A DNA stretch of 64,000 bases from Bryobacteraceae bacterium. Its GTDB lineage: Bacteria; Acidobacteriota; Terriglobia; Bryobacterales; Bryobacteraceae. Under the pieces are notes generated by a model. The model worked only from the letters and a program-made list of their open reading frames with translations. It did no database searches and had not been told where the DNA came from. Position numbers and translations under genes: made by a program. Below are positions 8,558-16,296 of this stretch, piece after piece (position 1 is the stretch's first letter; each line of letters begins with the position of its first letter). The DNA is taken from NCBI GenBank assembly GCA_025056455.1, contig JANWVY010000011.1, forward strand, positions 62,001 to 126,000, in the 5' to 3' direction.

Positions 8558-10458
8558 GACGATTTCTCCATCCAACGGTTCTCAGTTGGGTTGCTGGGGC
8601 GATTTTGTTTGGTCTGCCTGCCGTCTTCCGCGTGCCGATTCCCACTGCCTGAGTTGCTGTTCCAAGAAAAACCGGATCGAGTATCTGTGTTTTCCTTTCC
8701 CGGGAAGGTTTGCGATTCGTGCAAGTCCCTCGGGAAGACTTCCGCAGCAGACAAACCCCTGTGGTCGAGATTCCGAATGAGCTCCGGGAGAGAGTTTCGG
8801 AGCGTTGCTCGGGTCAGCGCGTCCGCAGCCGACACCTCAAGTTGCACCTCGCCGCGAACCTCCCGGAAATGGAGCTCAACCTGCGCAGATTCCAATGGTA
8901 TGCCTAGTCGGATCTGTCTGACAGGCAAAGCTGACGTGTTTGTCTCAGAGCTTGTTGGGAATGCATCCAGCCCGGCTGCGTTTGGGCTCTGGCGGCGGTC
9001 GGCAACGGCGTTTGAGGTGGCGAGAACCGGATGAGTCACGGATGCTAGCGCAGAGAGAGCCAGCTCGGGACCTGCAACCAACCGAGCCACCTCCGGGCCT
9101 GCTCCGAGCGTCGGACGTTTGAGTGGTAGGCTCGAAAGTCCTTCGCGATCCACGGTTGAGCTTCCCTGCTCGCAAGCCGCGCCGGCTTGCACTGCCCGAA
9201 CAGACGCGCCTGCTGGGCTTGGGGACTCTACGGCCTGCTCAAGAGGGATCGCCGGCGAAACCATTTTCGGCAACTCAGATCGGATGTTGCGACTGCCTTC
9301 GGCAGCCCGTAGGCGGCGGTCGCATTCCAACTCCGGTTGATCGAGCAAGACGGGACGGTGCGTCGCAACGGCTTGCTCAAAGACGGGCGGAGCTTCCTGA
9401 ACCTGTTGCTGGAGCCTCAAGCTGAAGGCCGATTTCAAGCCAGCTACTGGGCGAGGATGTGCCTCAACCAGCGAGGTAGAAGGGCCACTCTGCCCGGCCG
9501 GGCTCGTGGAATGCTCTCTCCCTTGAATCCCAAAACCTGCCGGCCTGGTCTTGTCCAAGTCCCGATGACCAACAGGACCTGGAGCGAAGGTCTCGGTCGA
9601 GCGCTGGCGGGGGAAGTCCGTCCGTTCGGTGTCGCGTAGGGATGGGGAGAAGTCGCGCTGCGAAAAGCTCAGCGCAGGTGGACATTCTAGGGACAAACCC
9701 GCGTTGGTCGCATGCTCGGCCACTTCACTGCTGGGTCTTTCGGGTCCGCCAGCGGCGTCCGACCGGAAGCCCACAGATGAATCCCCGTCGGCCAGGGCGT
9801 CAGGCTCCCGAGCGAGGGCTCGAGGGCTTGTCAGCGCGCCCGCATCGTGCACAATGGTCTTGGCAACAGGAAGTGGCGTTGCTGGTTCGGCGCCAGGCTG
9901 TCCGGAGAGTGTTCGCCAGAGACTGAACTCTGGAAAGGCTTCTACGGAGCCCACATCCGATGGTGGCTGCTGGTTCAGGCTGGATAAGAAACAACCATTC
10001 CCTGTGCTTTGCCGACTACTCATGAAAAGCTCACCAGCTGGGGGCTGCCCCAAGAAGGATCCTTCCAAGAGAACTTGCGGTTCGGGATGAGTCGCCGCGG
10101 GGAGACACCAGGCCGTGGATTGGGTCTTCTCCGGGGAAAAGTAAAGCTCGGGAGGCGCTTGTTCTCGAGCGGCGAACGCGGCGGCGAGCGGGAGCAGATG
10201 TACTGCTGGTGGCAAGAACAAGGCGGCTTGAAAAGTACCTTGCGTGTTTTCGCTTGCTGGCGCTGGGTCGTACTCTTGTAGGGAAGGTTCTCCGAGCGCC
10301 GACTCCGAGGAGAGAAGGCTAGCGAACGAATCGATGGCGCTCAAAGCCCGCAGCCCAGGCCGGTGCGCCAGGGTGGAAGCGGCACGCTCGGTGGGAGTGA
10401 ATGTAAGCTCCAAGCCCGCTTGGTGCACGGCACTGGAGGGCAGAGCGTGAAGTCTCAC
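8533..10458 (-). CDS. fliK: FliK-like flagellar hook-length control protein
   Basis: Likely secreted molecular ruler that stops hook growth and triggers the FlhB switch. 641 residues: a long Ala/Ser/Pro/Glu-rich low-complexity part (1 to about 520), then a compact C-terminal Flg_hook-like domain (about 530-600) with LGIPLESAQVELHFREVRGE and LRNSLPELIRNLDHRGLSAA. The tail is rich in Asn, Ser, Gly and charged residues. It is first in the minus-strand operon. The start is GTG at 10458, just downstream of a sigma-54-type promoter, with no well-spaced ribosome site. FliK N-termini are poorly conserved, so the exact start is uncertain. Confidence 0.82.
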   Translation of the reverse strand: MRLHALPSSAVHQAGLELTFTPTERAASTLAHRPGLRALSAIDSFASLLSSESALGEPSLQEYDPAPASENTQGTFQAALFLPPAVHLLPLAAAFAAREQAPPELYFSPEKTQSTAWCLPAATHPEPQVLLEGSFLGQPPAGELFMSSRQSTGNGCFLSSLNQQPPSDVGSVEAFPEFSLWRTLSGQPGAEPATPLPVAKTIVHDAGALTSPRALAREPDALADGDSSVGFRSDAAGGPERPSSEVAEHATNAGLSLECPPALSFSQRDFSPSLRDTERTDFPRQRSTETFAPGPVGHRDLDKTRPAGFGIQGREHSTSPAGQSGPSTSLVEAHPRPVAGLKSAFSLRLQQQVQEAPPVFEQAVATHRPVLLDQPELECDRRLRAAEGSRNIRSELPKMVSPAIPLEQAVESPSPAGASVRAVQAGAACEQGSSTVDREGLSSLPLKRPTLGAGPEVARLVAGPELALSALASVTHPVLATSNAVADRRQSPNAAGLDAFPTSSETNTSALPVRQIRLGIPLESAQVELHFREVRGEVQLEVSAADALTRATLRNSLPELIRNLDHRGLSAAEVFPRDLHESQTFPGKENTDTRSGFSWNSNSGSGNRHAEDGRQTKQNRPSNPTENRWMEKSSWQERLKP

Positions 10459-10470
10459 GCTCCGTTTCGT

Positions 10471-10486
10471 TGCAGATCAGGTGCCA
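10471..10486 (-). promoter_or_regulatory. Sigma-54-type -24/-12 promoter for fliK operon
   Basis: On the minus strand the bases read TGGCACCTGATCTGCA. This matches the RpoN consensus TGGCAC-N5-TTGCA with one change (CTGCA for TTGCA), and the GG and GC dinucleotides have the required 10-base spacing. The predicted start of transcription, near 10460, is only a base or two before the fliK GTG. Confidence 0.6.
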
Positions 10487-10550
10487 ACGAGAAATTCGTG
10501 CGGAAGATCACACATTTAGACAAAACAGAAAAGGCTGCGCCGGCAATTTC

Positions 10551-10567
10551 CTGGCGGCTAGTGCCAG
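10551..10567. promoter_or_regulatory. Short inverted repeat between the two flagellar promoters
   Basis: CTGGC, 7 bases, GCCAG. It is centred near 10559, roughly 90-115 bp upstream of each predicted start in the divergent flagellar control region, a typical distance for an enhancer-binding activator site. Five-base arms are short and could occur by chance; no activator gene is in the window. Confidence 0.25.
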
Positions 10568-10647
10568 AATGATACGCGTTTTTGCCAATTCGGTGCCCCC
10601 CCTGAAACATATCGGTCTGCAAGCAGCGAATATGAGGAAGTTAAAAT

Positions 10648-10663
10648 CGGCATGTAAGTTGCC
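10648..10663 (+). promoter_or_regulatory. Sigma-54-type -24/-12 promoter for flgF operon
   Basis: The bases read CGGCATGTAAGTTGCC, matching the RpoN pattern YTGGCA-N6-TTGC with GG at 10649-10650 and GC at 10661-10662, exactly 10 bases apart. Transcription would start near 10674, at or just before the flgF GTG at 10676. Confidence 0.6.
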
Positions 10664-10675
10664 TAAGCTCCTGGC

Positions 10676-11407
10676 GTGGATGCTTTGACGATCGCCGTCG
10701 CCAGCGGCCTGCGAGCCAGAATGGAGGCGCTCGAGCTACTCGCCAACAATCTAGCCAACGCGAGCTCGTCCGGTTTTAAGGCGGATCGCGAATCTTATTC
10801 GACTTACTTTAGTCCGGAGGCATTAGAGGGACCGGAGGGAACGTATCCGACGTTTTCTCCGCTGGTGGAGCGCAACTGGACTGACTTCAGCCAAGGACCT
10901 TCCCTGTTTACTGGAAGGGACCTCGACTTTGCCATGATCGGGCCTGGATTCTTCGTGGTGGAAACGCCTTTTGGCCTGCGCTGCACGCGTGCCGGGCATT
11001 TCCGCTTAAGCCCAACCGGCGTGCTGGAGGATATGTTGGGAAATCCAGTTCGCGGCAAAGATGGAAAGGCGATCCGGCTGAATCCGGCCTTGGAGTTTTC
11101 GGTGGACGCAGCTGGCGTATTTCGCCAGCAAGGACAGGTCGTGGCCCAGTTTGAGGTGATTGATTTCGCCGAGCGGAGCCATTTGCAGAAATCGGGCCAG
11201 GCTTACTTTCGCTACGAGACGCATCAGGCTTTTCGTCTTCCAAGCCCCAGGGTGGAGCAGCGCAGCTTGGAAGGCGCAAACTTTCAAGCTGCCGAGGGCG
11301 CCGTACGCCTAGTTGGCATCCTTCGACAATTCGAGGGGCTTCAAAAAGCCTTAACTTTAGCGGGGGAAATGAACCGGCGCGCCCTGGAAGAGGTGGCGCG
11401 CGTCTGA
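10676..11407 (+). CDS. flgF: Flagellar basal-body rod protein FlgF
   Basis: Proximal rod subunit, 243 residues. It begins MDALTIAVASGLRARMEALE, followed by LLANNLANASSSGFKADRES, the N-terminal rod signature. The central FlgE/F/G domain contains DLDFAMIGPGFFVVETPFGL and CTRAGHFRLSPTGVLED, and a C-terminal helix completes the fold. The start is a GTG at 10676 with no Shine-Dalgarno sequence; a sigma-54-type promoter ends 12 bases before it, so the message may be leaderless. It is the first gene of the rod/ring operon and is followed by flgG after 41 bases. FlgF and FlgG are similar; the shorter length and first position favour FlgF. Confidence 0.92.
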   Translation: MDALTIAVASGLRARMEALELLANNLANASSSGFKADRESYSTYFSPEALEGPEGTYPTFSPLVERNWTDFSQGPSLFTGRDLDFAMIGPGFFVVETPFGLRCTRAGHFRLSPTGVLEDMLGNPVRGKDGKAIRLNPALEFSVDAAGVFRQQGQVVAQFEVIDFAERSHLQKSGQAYFRYETHQAFRLPSPRVEQRSLEGANFQAAEGAVRLVGILRQFEGLQKALTLAGEMNRRALEEVARV

Positions 11408-11448
11408 ACATGGTTGGTGGCCGAAGCTAGAAACCAGGAGAGGAGTTT

Positions 11449-12240
11449 ATGATCCGAGCTCTATACAGTGCTGGAAGCGGAATGGTGGCACAGCAACTGA
11501 ACGTAGACACAATTGCCCATAACTTGGCCAACGCAAACACAGTGGGGTTTAAAATGCGCCGGACCCAGTTTCAGGATTTACTGTATCAGAGCCTCGTGCA
11601 GCCAGGTGCGGCGGCGGGGGCTCAGACGATCGTCGCGGCGGGTTTACAGATTGGTTTAGGATCGCGTCCGGTTGCCAATGAAATCTTGTTTACTCAAGGC
11701 AACTTTGTCACGACGAATAACCCGTTGGATCTGGTCATTCAAGGCCGAGGCTTTTTCCAAATCCGGCGGCCGAACGGCGACTTCGCTTATACGCGTAGCG
11801 GCGCTTTTCACTTGGATCGGGATGGAAATCTTGTGACGGCGGATGGGGATCCACTTGAACCACAAATCACGCTGCCGGCCGAAGCGCAGGCCATCTCGAT
11901 TGCTGCGGATGGTACGGTGAGCTTCACTTTGCCGGGCCAGACAGCGGTCCAGCAGGCCGGGCAAATTCAACTTGCGAATTTTCCCAACCCCGCAGGCTTG
12001 AACAGCCTGGGGCGGAATTTATTTGCTCCCACCGACGCCTCTGGTGAGCCAACTTTGGGAATTCCGGGCGGACAGGACGGCCTCGGAACTCTGCAGCAAG
12101 GGTTTTTGGAGCAGTCCAACGTGAGTGTGGTCGAGGAATTTATCAATCTAATTATCAGTCAGAGGGCCTATGAGGCGAATTCGAAGATTGTTCGCGCCTC
12201 GGACGAAATGTACCAGCAAGTGAATAACGTCGTGAGATGA
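11449..12240 (+). CDS. flgG: Flagellar distal rod protein FlgG
   Basis: Distal rod subunit, 263 residues, the usual length. It starts MIRALYSAGSGMVAQQLNVD with the signature TIAHNLANANTVGFKMRRTQ. The central motif is NPLDLVIQGRGFFQI and YTRSGAFHLDRDGNLVTADG. The C-terminal helix is VVEEFINLIISQRAYEANSK, as in FlgG. The start is supported by AGGAGAGGAG upstream. The stop overlaps the flgA start (ATGA). Confidence 0.97.
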   Translation: MIRALYSAGSGMVAQQLNVDTIAHNLANANTVGFKMRRTQFQDLLYQSLVQPGAAAGAQTIVAAGLQIGLGSRPVANEILFTQGNFVTTNNPLDLVIQGRGFFQIRRPNGDFAYTRSGAFHLDRDGNLVTADGDPLEPQITLPAEAQAISIAADGTVSFTLPGQTAVQQAGQIQLANFPNPAGLNSLGRNLFAPTDASGEPTLGIPGGQDGLGTLQQGFLEQSNVSVVEEFINLIISQRAYEANSKIVRASDEMYQQVNNVVR

Positions 12241-13148
12241 TGGCTCTCACCCCAATCTTGGTGTGGCTCGCGGCTGCTGGCCTGGCCCAAGACGGAGCCG
12301 ACTGTTTGGTTGTGGCCGGTCCAAATGTTTCGGCCCGAGAGCTCGTGGGCTGGCTTCCAGAAGCTGCAGACTTGCCGCCCGACCGGATTCTCGTCGCGGC
12401 TCCCCGGCCCGGCCTGAGGCGGCAAATTTCCGCCGAGAAACTAAATCTGTGGTTGGGGCGTGTGGCCGGCAGCACCAGCCGTTTCACAACATCGGGTCTG
12501 TGCCTGGAAGGCGCCTGGCGCCTTCTGAACAAGGAAGAAATTGTTCAAGCTGTGAGCCGGGTTCTTCAAGTTTCCCAGGAGGCGGTATCCGTACTCGACT
12601 ATAGCCGGTATCCAGTTCCGCCGGGTGAGCTCGAGTTACCTCGGGAGACCAAGCCGGCGCTTCACGCCATGCGCGAGAAATTCGTCTGGCGGGGGCGCGT
12701 CCGGGACGCCGCCAACCGCACGGTTCCGGTTTGGGCGCTGCTTCGGGTCGTCACCACCCATCCGGGAATTGTTGCTCGGTCTGTTCTGTTCCCTGGCAGG
12801 ACAATCCAAGAAGCGGATGTGGAGCTCCGAGATTTGCCGGGTTGGCCAGACCCCAAGCTCCCGGTAGCGAGGGTTGAGAGTTTCCTTGGCCGGAGCCCAA
12901 AACGGCGGATTGAGCCTGGAACGGAGCTCCGTTTGGAATGGTTCTGGGCCGCGAAGCAGGTACAGCGGGCAGACCGGGTGCAGCTAGAGGTTCAGCGTGG
13001 TGCCGTGACGTTACGGAGGGAGGCGGTGGCGGAGTCGAGCGGTTCGCTCGGGGAGGCGATCTGGGTCCGCCTCGAGGGTCAAAGTGGGTCCGAGAAGCGA
13101 GTCCGAGCCAGAATTGTAGGACCGAAGAAGGTGGTAGTGGAGAACTAG
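12237..13148 (+). CDS. flgA: Flagellar P-ring assembly chaperone FlgA
   Basis: Periplasmic chaperone for P-ring formation. 303 residues, longer than the roughly 220 of enteric FlgA, with an N-terminal signal sequence (about 1-17) and an N-terminal domain of about 150 residues. A SAF-type domain follows (from about 175): SVLFPGRTIQEADVELRDLP, an F-LGR-P-K-R-I-PGTEL segment, and a C-terminal beta part (VQLEVQRGAVTLRREAVAES) ending in ARIVGPKKVVVEN. The start overlaps the flgG stop; a second ATG follows directly and could be the true start. Position between flgG and flgH is typical. Confidence 0.88.
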   Translation: MMALTPILVWLAAAGLAQDGADCLVVAGPNVSARELVGWLPEAADLPPDRILVAAPRPGLRRQISAEKLNLWLGRVAGSTSRFTTSGLCLEGAWRLLNKEEIVQAVSRVLQVSQEAVSVLDYSRYPVPPGELELPRETKPALHAMREKFVWRGRVRDAANRTVPVWALLRVVTTHPGIVARSVLFPGRTIQEADVELRDLPGWPDPKLPVARVESFLGRSPKRRIEPGTELRLEWFWAAKQVQRADRVQLEVQRGAVTLRREAVAESSGSLGEAIWVRLEGQSGSEKRVRARIVGPKKVVVEN

Positions 13149-13150
13149 GA

Positions 13151-13855
13151 ATGAAAACGAACCGGAGGATTCTTTGCGCCGGGGTGGCTTGTGTTGCGCT
13201 CTCCCTATTCGGAGCTAGTCCGGAAAGCAGAGCGAGTGAGTCTGCAATTGACCGATTTGTGCGGGACGCAAAGGCGCGAGCGGATTATCAAGGAGGGCTC
13301 GGCGCTTCACCGGGCTCACTTTACGGTTCCGGGGGGCGTCTGAGCGATCTTGTTCGCGACCAGCGAGCGTATCAACTCGATGATCTGGTTACCGTGGTTA
13401 TCAGCGACCGCGCCTCGGCCGTGACCCGGGGAAGCACTTCGACTGCCCGGAACTCGACAACAAAGGGGTCGATTTCTGCTCTTGCCGGGTCTCTCGCCGC
13501 GGCGGGGCGGCTGGCTAATCTCGCCAATCTCAACGGAGCAAGCAAACTGGACGGGAAAGGGCAAACGAGCCGGGAATCGGAGCTGAGCACCTCGCTCAGT
13601 GCGCGGATTGTAGCGGTTCTGCCAAATGGAAATCTTGTAATTGAGGGCAGTAAGGATGTTCAGGTGAATTCCGAGCGACAAGTGGTTACCGTGCGCGGTG
13701 TGTGCCGTCCACAGGATCTATCGGTAGCCAACACGATTCGCTCCGAACAACTCGCGTTTCTCGAGGTCCGGATCAATGGCAGGGGTGTGGTCGGAGACGC
13801 GGTGCGAAGGCCCTTCTTTCTGTACCGTTTACTTACCGGTCTTCTGCCTTTCTAA
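13151..13855 (+). CDS. flgH: Flagellar L-ring protein FlgH
   Basis: Outer-membrane ring subunit, 234 residues. FlgH features are LYGSGGRLSDLVRDQRAYQL then DDLVTVVISDRASAVTRGST, and near the end ARIVAVLPNGNLVIEGSKDV and VRGVCRPQDLSVANTIRSEQ. The N-terminus is a signal peptide (MKTNRRILCAGVACVALSLF), but no good lipobox Cys is placed after the hydrophobic core, whereas most FlgH proteins are lipoproteins. The ATG at 13151, two bases after the flgA stop, has GGAG eight bases upstream. The frame is open further upstream only as an overlap with flgA. Confidence 0.93.
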   Translation: MKTNRRILCAGVACVALSLFGASPESRASESAIDRFVRDAKARADYQGGLGASPGSLYGSGGRLSDLVRDQRAYQLDDLVTVVISDRASAVTRGSTSTARNSTTKGSISALAGSLAAAGRLANLANLNGASKLDGKGQTSRESELSTSLSARIVAVLPNGNLVIEGSKDVQVNSERQVVTVRGVCRPQDLSVANTIRSEQLAFLEVRINGRGVVGDAVRRPFFLYRLLTGLLPF

Positions 13856-13861
13856 TTCCTC

Positions 13862-14953
13862 ATGCAAGCCTGTGTTGCGATCTTGATCCTGCTGACCGGG
13901 CCAGTTGTGTTTGCTGCAAGGCTCAAGGACCTGGGTGCCTGGGAGGGGGTACGGGACAATCAGTTGGTTGGCTATGGTCTGGTGGTAGGGCTCGCAGGGA
14001 CAGGAGATAAACGGCAAACTTTTTTTTCGGCCCAGTCCCTGGCTAACCTCCTAGAACGCATGGGTGTACGGATCAATCCGAACGCCATTCAGGTTCGCAA
14101 CACGGCGGCTGTGCTGGTAACAGCGAACCTCCCTCCGTACGCGCAGCCCGGTTCTCGTCTGGATGTGCAGGTGGCGGCGATCGGAGATGCGACAAACCTC
14201 CAGGGAGGGTTGCTGGTGATGACTCCACTCAAAGCTGCCGACGGACAGGTGTTTGCGGTCGCACAGGGCCCTGTTCTAACGGGTGGGTTCCGTGCGGCTG
14301 GCGGAGGAAATGCGGTTTCGCTCAACCATCCGACGGCAGGCCGGATCCCGAATGGAGCCATTGTTGAGCGGAGCGCTCCCTCCCCCCCGCCTTCAGCCCG
14401 GATGCGGTTTCAACTTCGCAATCCTGATTTCACAACGGCGGCACGGATCGCCGAAGCGATCAACCGCCAATACAGTTCTGGCGGGCCGCTGGTGGCTCGG
14501 GCAGAGAACTCGGCGGTTGTTGTTGTGGAGACACCGCCGCGCTTTTCGCTGAAGCCAGTCGAATTTGTGGCAGAAGTTGAAAATTTGAAGATTGAGCCCG
14601 ATCAGACAGCGCGAATTGTCGTCAATGAGCGAACAGGAACGATTGTGCTGGGTAAAGACGTGCGAATCGCACCGATTTCGATTTTACATGGCGCCTTGAG
14701 TGTGGAGATCCAAACGGATTTTCAAGTTTCGCAACCAGCCCCACTTTCTCCAGGAACCACCGCCATTGTGCCGCAGACGCGCGTGACGGCCAGGGAGGAG
14801 AAAGCTCGACAGGTTCAACTGAAAGCGGGTGCCACGGTGGAGGATCTGGTCAAGGCGCTTTCGGCGATTGGATCGACGCCAAGAGACATTATTGCGATTC
14901 TTCAGAATTTAAAATCGGCGGGAGCCATTGAAGCCGACCTTGAAGTGATTTGA
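13862..14953 (+). CDS. flgI: Flagellar P-ring protein FlgI
   Basis: Periplasmic P-ring subunit, 363 residues, the normal length. A short signal peptide (1-18, ending VVFAA) is followed by RLKDLGAWEGVRDNQLVGYG, the family start. Further conserved stretches are LANLLERMGVRINPNAIQVR, NTAAVLVTANLPPYAQPGSR and MTPLKAADGQVFAVAQGPV. The C-terminus has VEDLVKALSAIGSTPRDIIA and ILQNLKSAGAIEADL. It lies 6 bases after flgH and 12 before flgJ. No clear ribosome site; translation is probably coupled to flgH. Confidence 0.97.
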   Translation: MQACVAILILLTGPVVFAARLKDLGAWEGVRDNQLVGYGLVVGLAGTGDKRQTFFSAQSLANLLERMGVRINPNAIQVRNTAAVLVTANLPPYAQPGSRLDVQVAAIGDATNLQGGLLVMTPLKAADGQVFAVAQGPVLTGGFRAAGGGNAVSLNHPTAGRIPNGAIVERSAPSPPPSARMRFQLRNPDFTTAARIAEAINRQYSSGGPLVARAENSAVVVVETPPRFSLKPVEFVAEVENLKIEPDQTARIVVNERTGTIVLGKDVRIAPISILHGALSVEIQTDFQVSQPAPLSPGTTAIVPQTRVTAREEKARQVQLKAGATVEDLVKALSAIGSTPRDIIAILQNLKSAGAIEADLEVI

Positions 14954-14965
14954 TGAGGAGGGCGG

Positions 14966-15262
14966 ATGCAAGTGCTCGGAGCGACTCATCGAGTGTCAAG
15001 CCTTGCGGAGCACCCGCAAACGTTGGAGCAAGCAGCGCAACATTTTGAGGCACTGTTTCTCGAACAGCTGCTCCGTATGGTGCGTGAAAGTGGGGGCGAA
15101 CCGATGGGAGAAGCAAGCGACGCTGGGGGTTCCACTCTCATGGAGGTTGCTGAGCAATACCTAGCCGTCGAAATTGCGAAGGGTGGTGGTTTGGGCCTGG
15201 CTGGTCGCATTTGCGAGCAGCTCGGGCGGGATAGAACTGCGGCAGATTCACCAACGGGGTGA
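14966..15262 (+). CDS. flgJ: FlgJ-type rod-binding protein (rod domain only)
   Basis: 98-residue protein matching only the N-terminal rod-binding (Rod-binding/FlgJ-N) domain: AAQHFEALFLEQLLRMVRES, a Gly-rich turn, then MEVAEQYLAVEIAKGGGLGL and an AGRI-x-EQL end. The C-terminal muramidase domain of enteric FlgJ is absent, as in many non-enteric bacteria, so peptidoglycan cutting for rod passage must be done by another enzyme. The ATG has GAGGAGG about four bases upstream. It is the last gene of the flgFGAHIJ operon; the tandem repeat array starts about 25 bases later. Confidence 0.88.
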   Translation: MQVLGATHRVSSLAEHPQTLEQAAQHFEALFLEQLLRMVRESGGEPMGEASDAGGSTLMEVAEQYLAVEIAKGGGLGLAGRICEQLGRDRTAADSPTG

Positions 15263-15286
15263 GGGGAGGCGAGCGAGCGTGCTCGG

Positions 15287-15520
15287 GGGGTAGGAGCGAA
15301 CTCAGGGGTAGGAGCGAGCATGCGATAGGAGGGTTTGGAGCGGGCGCAGCGAGACTAGATGGAAGCAGTTGGATGGGGTGGTGAGGGTGGATCGGAAGCG
15401 GTCAGGGCAGCGAGGGTGATCGGAGCGGTCGGATGGGCTGGCGAGGTTGGCTGGGAGCGGTCGGATGGGCGCAGCGAGACTGGATGGGAGCGGTCGGATG
15501 GGCTGGCGAGGTTGGCTGGT
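15287..15520. repeat. Degenerate 30-33 bp tandem repeat array
   Basis: The 321-base gap between the convergent flgJ and fliS genes holds a G-rich (plus strand) repeat array. Two copies of GGGGTAGGAGCGA stand at 15287 and 15305. Then come units starting at 15337, 15361, 15394, 15422, 15454 and 15487, each opening with GGAGCGGTCGGATGGG or a close variant. The second half of a unit alternates between CTGGCGAGGTTGGCTG (15438, 15503) and CGCAGCGAGACTGGAT (15470). The units at 15422 and 15487 are identical over 33 bases. ORFs crossing it are repeat-encoded and not credible genes. No terminator hairpin was seen. Confidence 0.85.
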
Positions 15521-15583
15521 GGTGTCCGGACCGTGTACCTGGTGTGGGCGGGAGTGTCCAGATTACGCGCGCGGTGAAGCTCG

Positions 15584-16018
15584 CTAGAAAGAGCACTGAA
15601 GCGGCTGATAGGTTTCGCTGCAGGAATCGGTTTGATGAGATTGCGGCGGCTGGCAGATTTCGCGCCAGCCTTCTAGGAGCGTATTTAGAAGATGGATGGC
15701 TTCTGCAAACGGGGCGTCTAGTTGCAGGAAATGGCCGTCTTGGATCCGGCGCAAAATATAAGCGTAGAGTTCGCGGAGTTGTCTTGCGAAGCTTGGGTTA
15801 GGCGCATCGTGAACTGATCGCACCAATTCTCCGATGAGGGCGCACGCGCGGTTGACATCGGAAGCGCGGGCGCTGATGTTTCCTGCTGCAAGATGCATTC
15901 GCGCCGATTCCAGAGCTTGGATTGCTCCCTGATAGAGGATAGTCACCAGTTCGAGGGGAGTTGCGCAAAGCACTTGACTTTCGACGTACGCATGGAAAGA
16001 CATTTGACCAGCAGTCAT
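15584..16018 (-). CDS. fliS: Flagellin export chaperone FliS
   Basis: Cytoplasmic chaperone that binds flagellin before export. 144 residues, all-helical pattern. The family start is AYVESQVLCATPLELVTILY, then QGAIQALESARMHLAAGN. Middle and end helices have DVNRACALIGELVRSVHDAP, RQLRELYAYILRRIQDGHF and EAIHLLNTLLEGWREIC. The first ATG overlaps the flaG stop (ATGA), so the pair is co-translated. The flagellin and FliD genes normally near fliS are not in this window. Its 3' end faces the repeat array. Confidence 0.93.
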   Translation of the reverse strand: MTAGQMSFHAYVESQVLCATPLELVTILYQGAIQALESARMHLAAGNISARASDVNRACALIGELVRSVHDAPNPSFARQLRELYAYILRRIQDGHFLQLDAPFAEAIHLLNTLLEGWREICQPPQSHQTDSCSETYQPLQCSF

Positions 16019-16296
16019 CTCCCTTCGATTTGGCGAGCAAGCTTGAGGATGTGCTCCGGAGGCACTTGTGTGACGACTTCTCCCGTTTGGCGGTCAACGA
16101 TTTTCAGAACCGGACGTTTGGTTTCCCGGTCGAGCGAGAATTGCAGTTCCTGGCTTTGACCAAAAAACTCGGTCCGGTTGAGCGCCTGTACTGCCTTGAT
16201 GATTTCCCGTTGCTCTGCTCTCCGCTCGGCTTGTTGATTGGGCGACAGCGAAGCAGCAAGGGCAAAGGTCACCGGACTAATTGACCCGTTGTCCAT
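16015..16296 (-). CDS. flaG: FlaG-family flagellar protein
   Basis: 93-residue protein of the FlaG family, implicated in filament length or stability in some species. The diagnostic C-terminal segment is ELQFSLDRETKRPVLKIVDR, then QTGEVVTQVPPEHILKLARQ. The N-terminal half is Ala/Gln/Glu-rich and variable, as in the family. The ATG at 16296 has GGAG seven bases upstream. The gene is directly followed by fliS with a 4-base overlap, a usual partner. Biochemical role is not firmly known. Confidence 0.88.
   Translation of the reverse strand: MDNGSISPVTFALAASLSPNQQAERRAEQREIIKAVQALNRTEFFGQSQELQFSLDRETKRPVLKIVDRQTGEVVTQVPPEHILKLARQIEGR

Noticed and set aside
10642-10668. Sigma-28-type promoter TAAA-N15-GCCTAAGC before flgF
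   Set aside because: The second half matches GCCGATAA poorly, and the same bases form a much better sigma-54 element with exact spacing.
15287-15520. CRISPR array
   Set aside because: Units are adjacent with no unique spacers of constant length, and no cas gene is nearby. It is a tandem minisatellite.
15359-15577. ORFs on both strands through the repeat array
   Set aside because: Their peptides simply repeat with the DNA units (GWAGEVGWERSDG-like), with no ribosome site; not credible genes.
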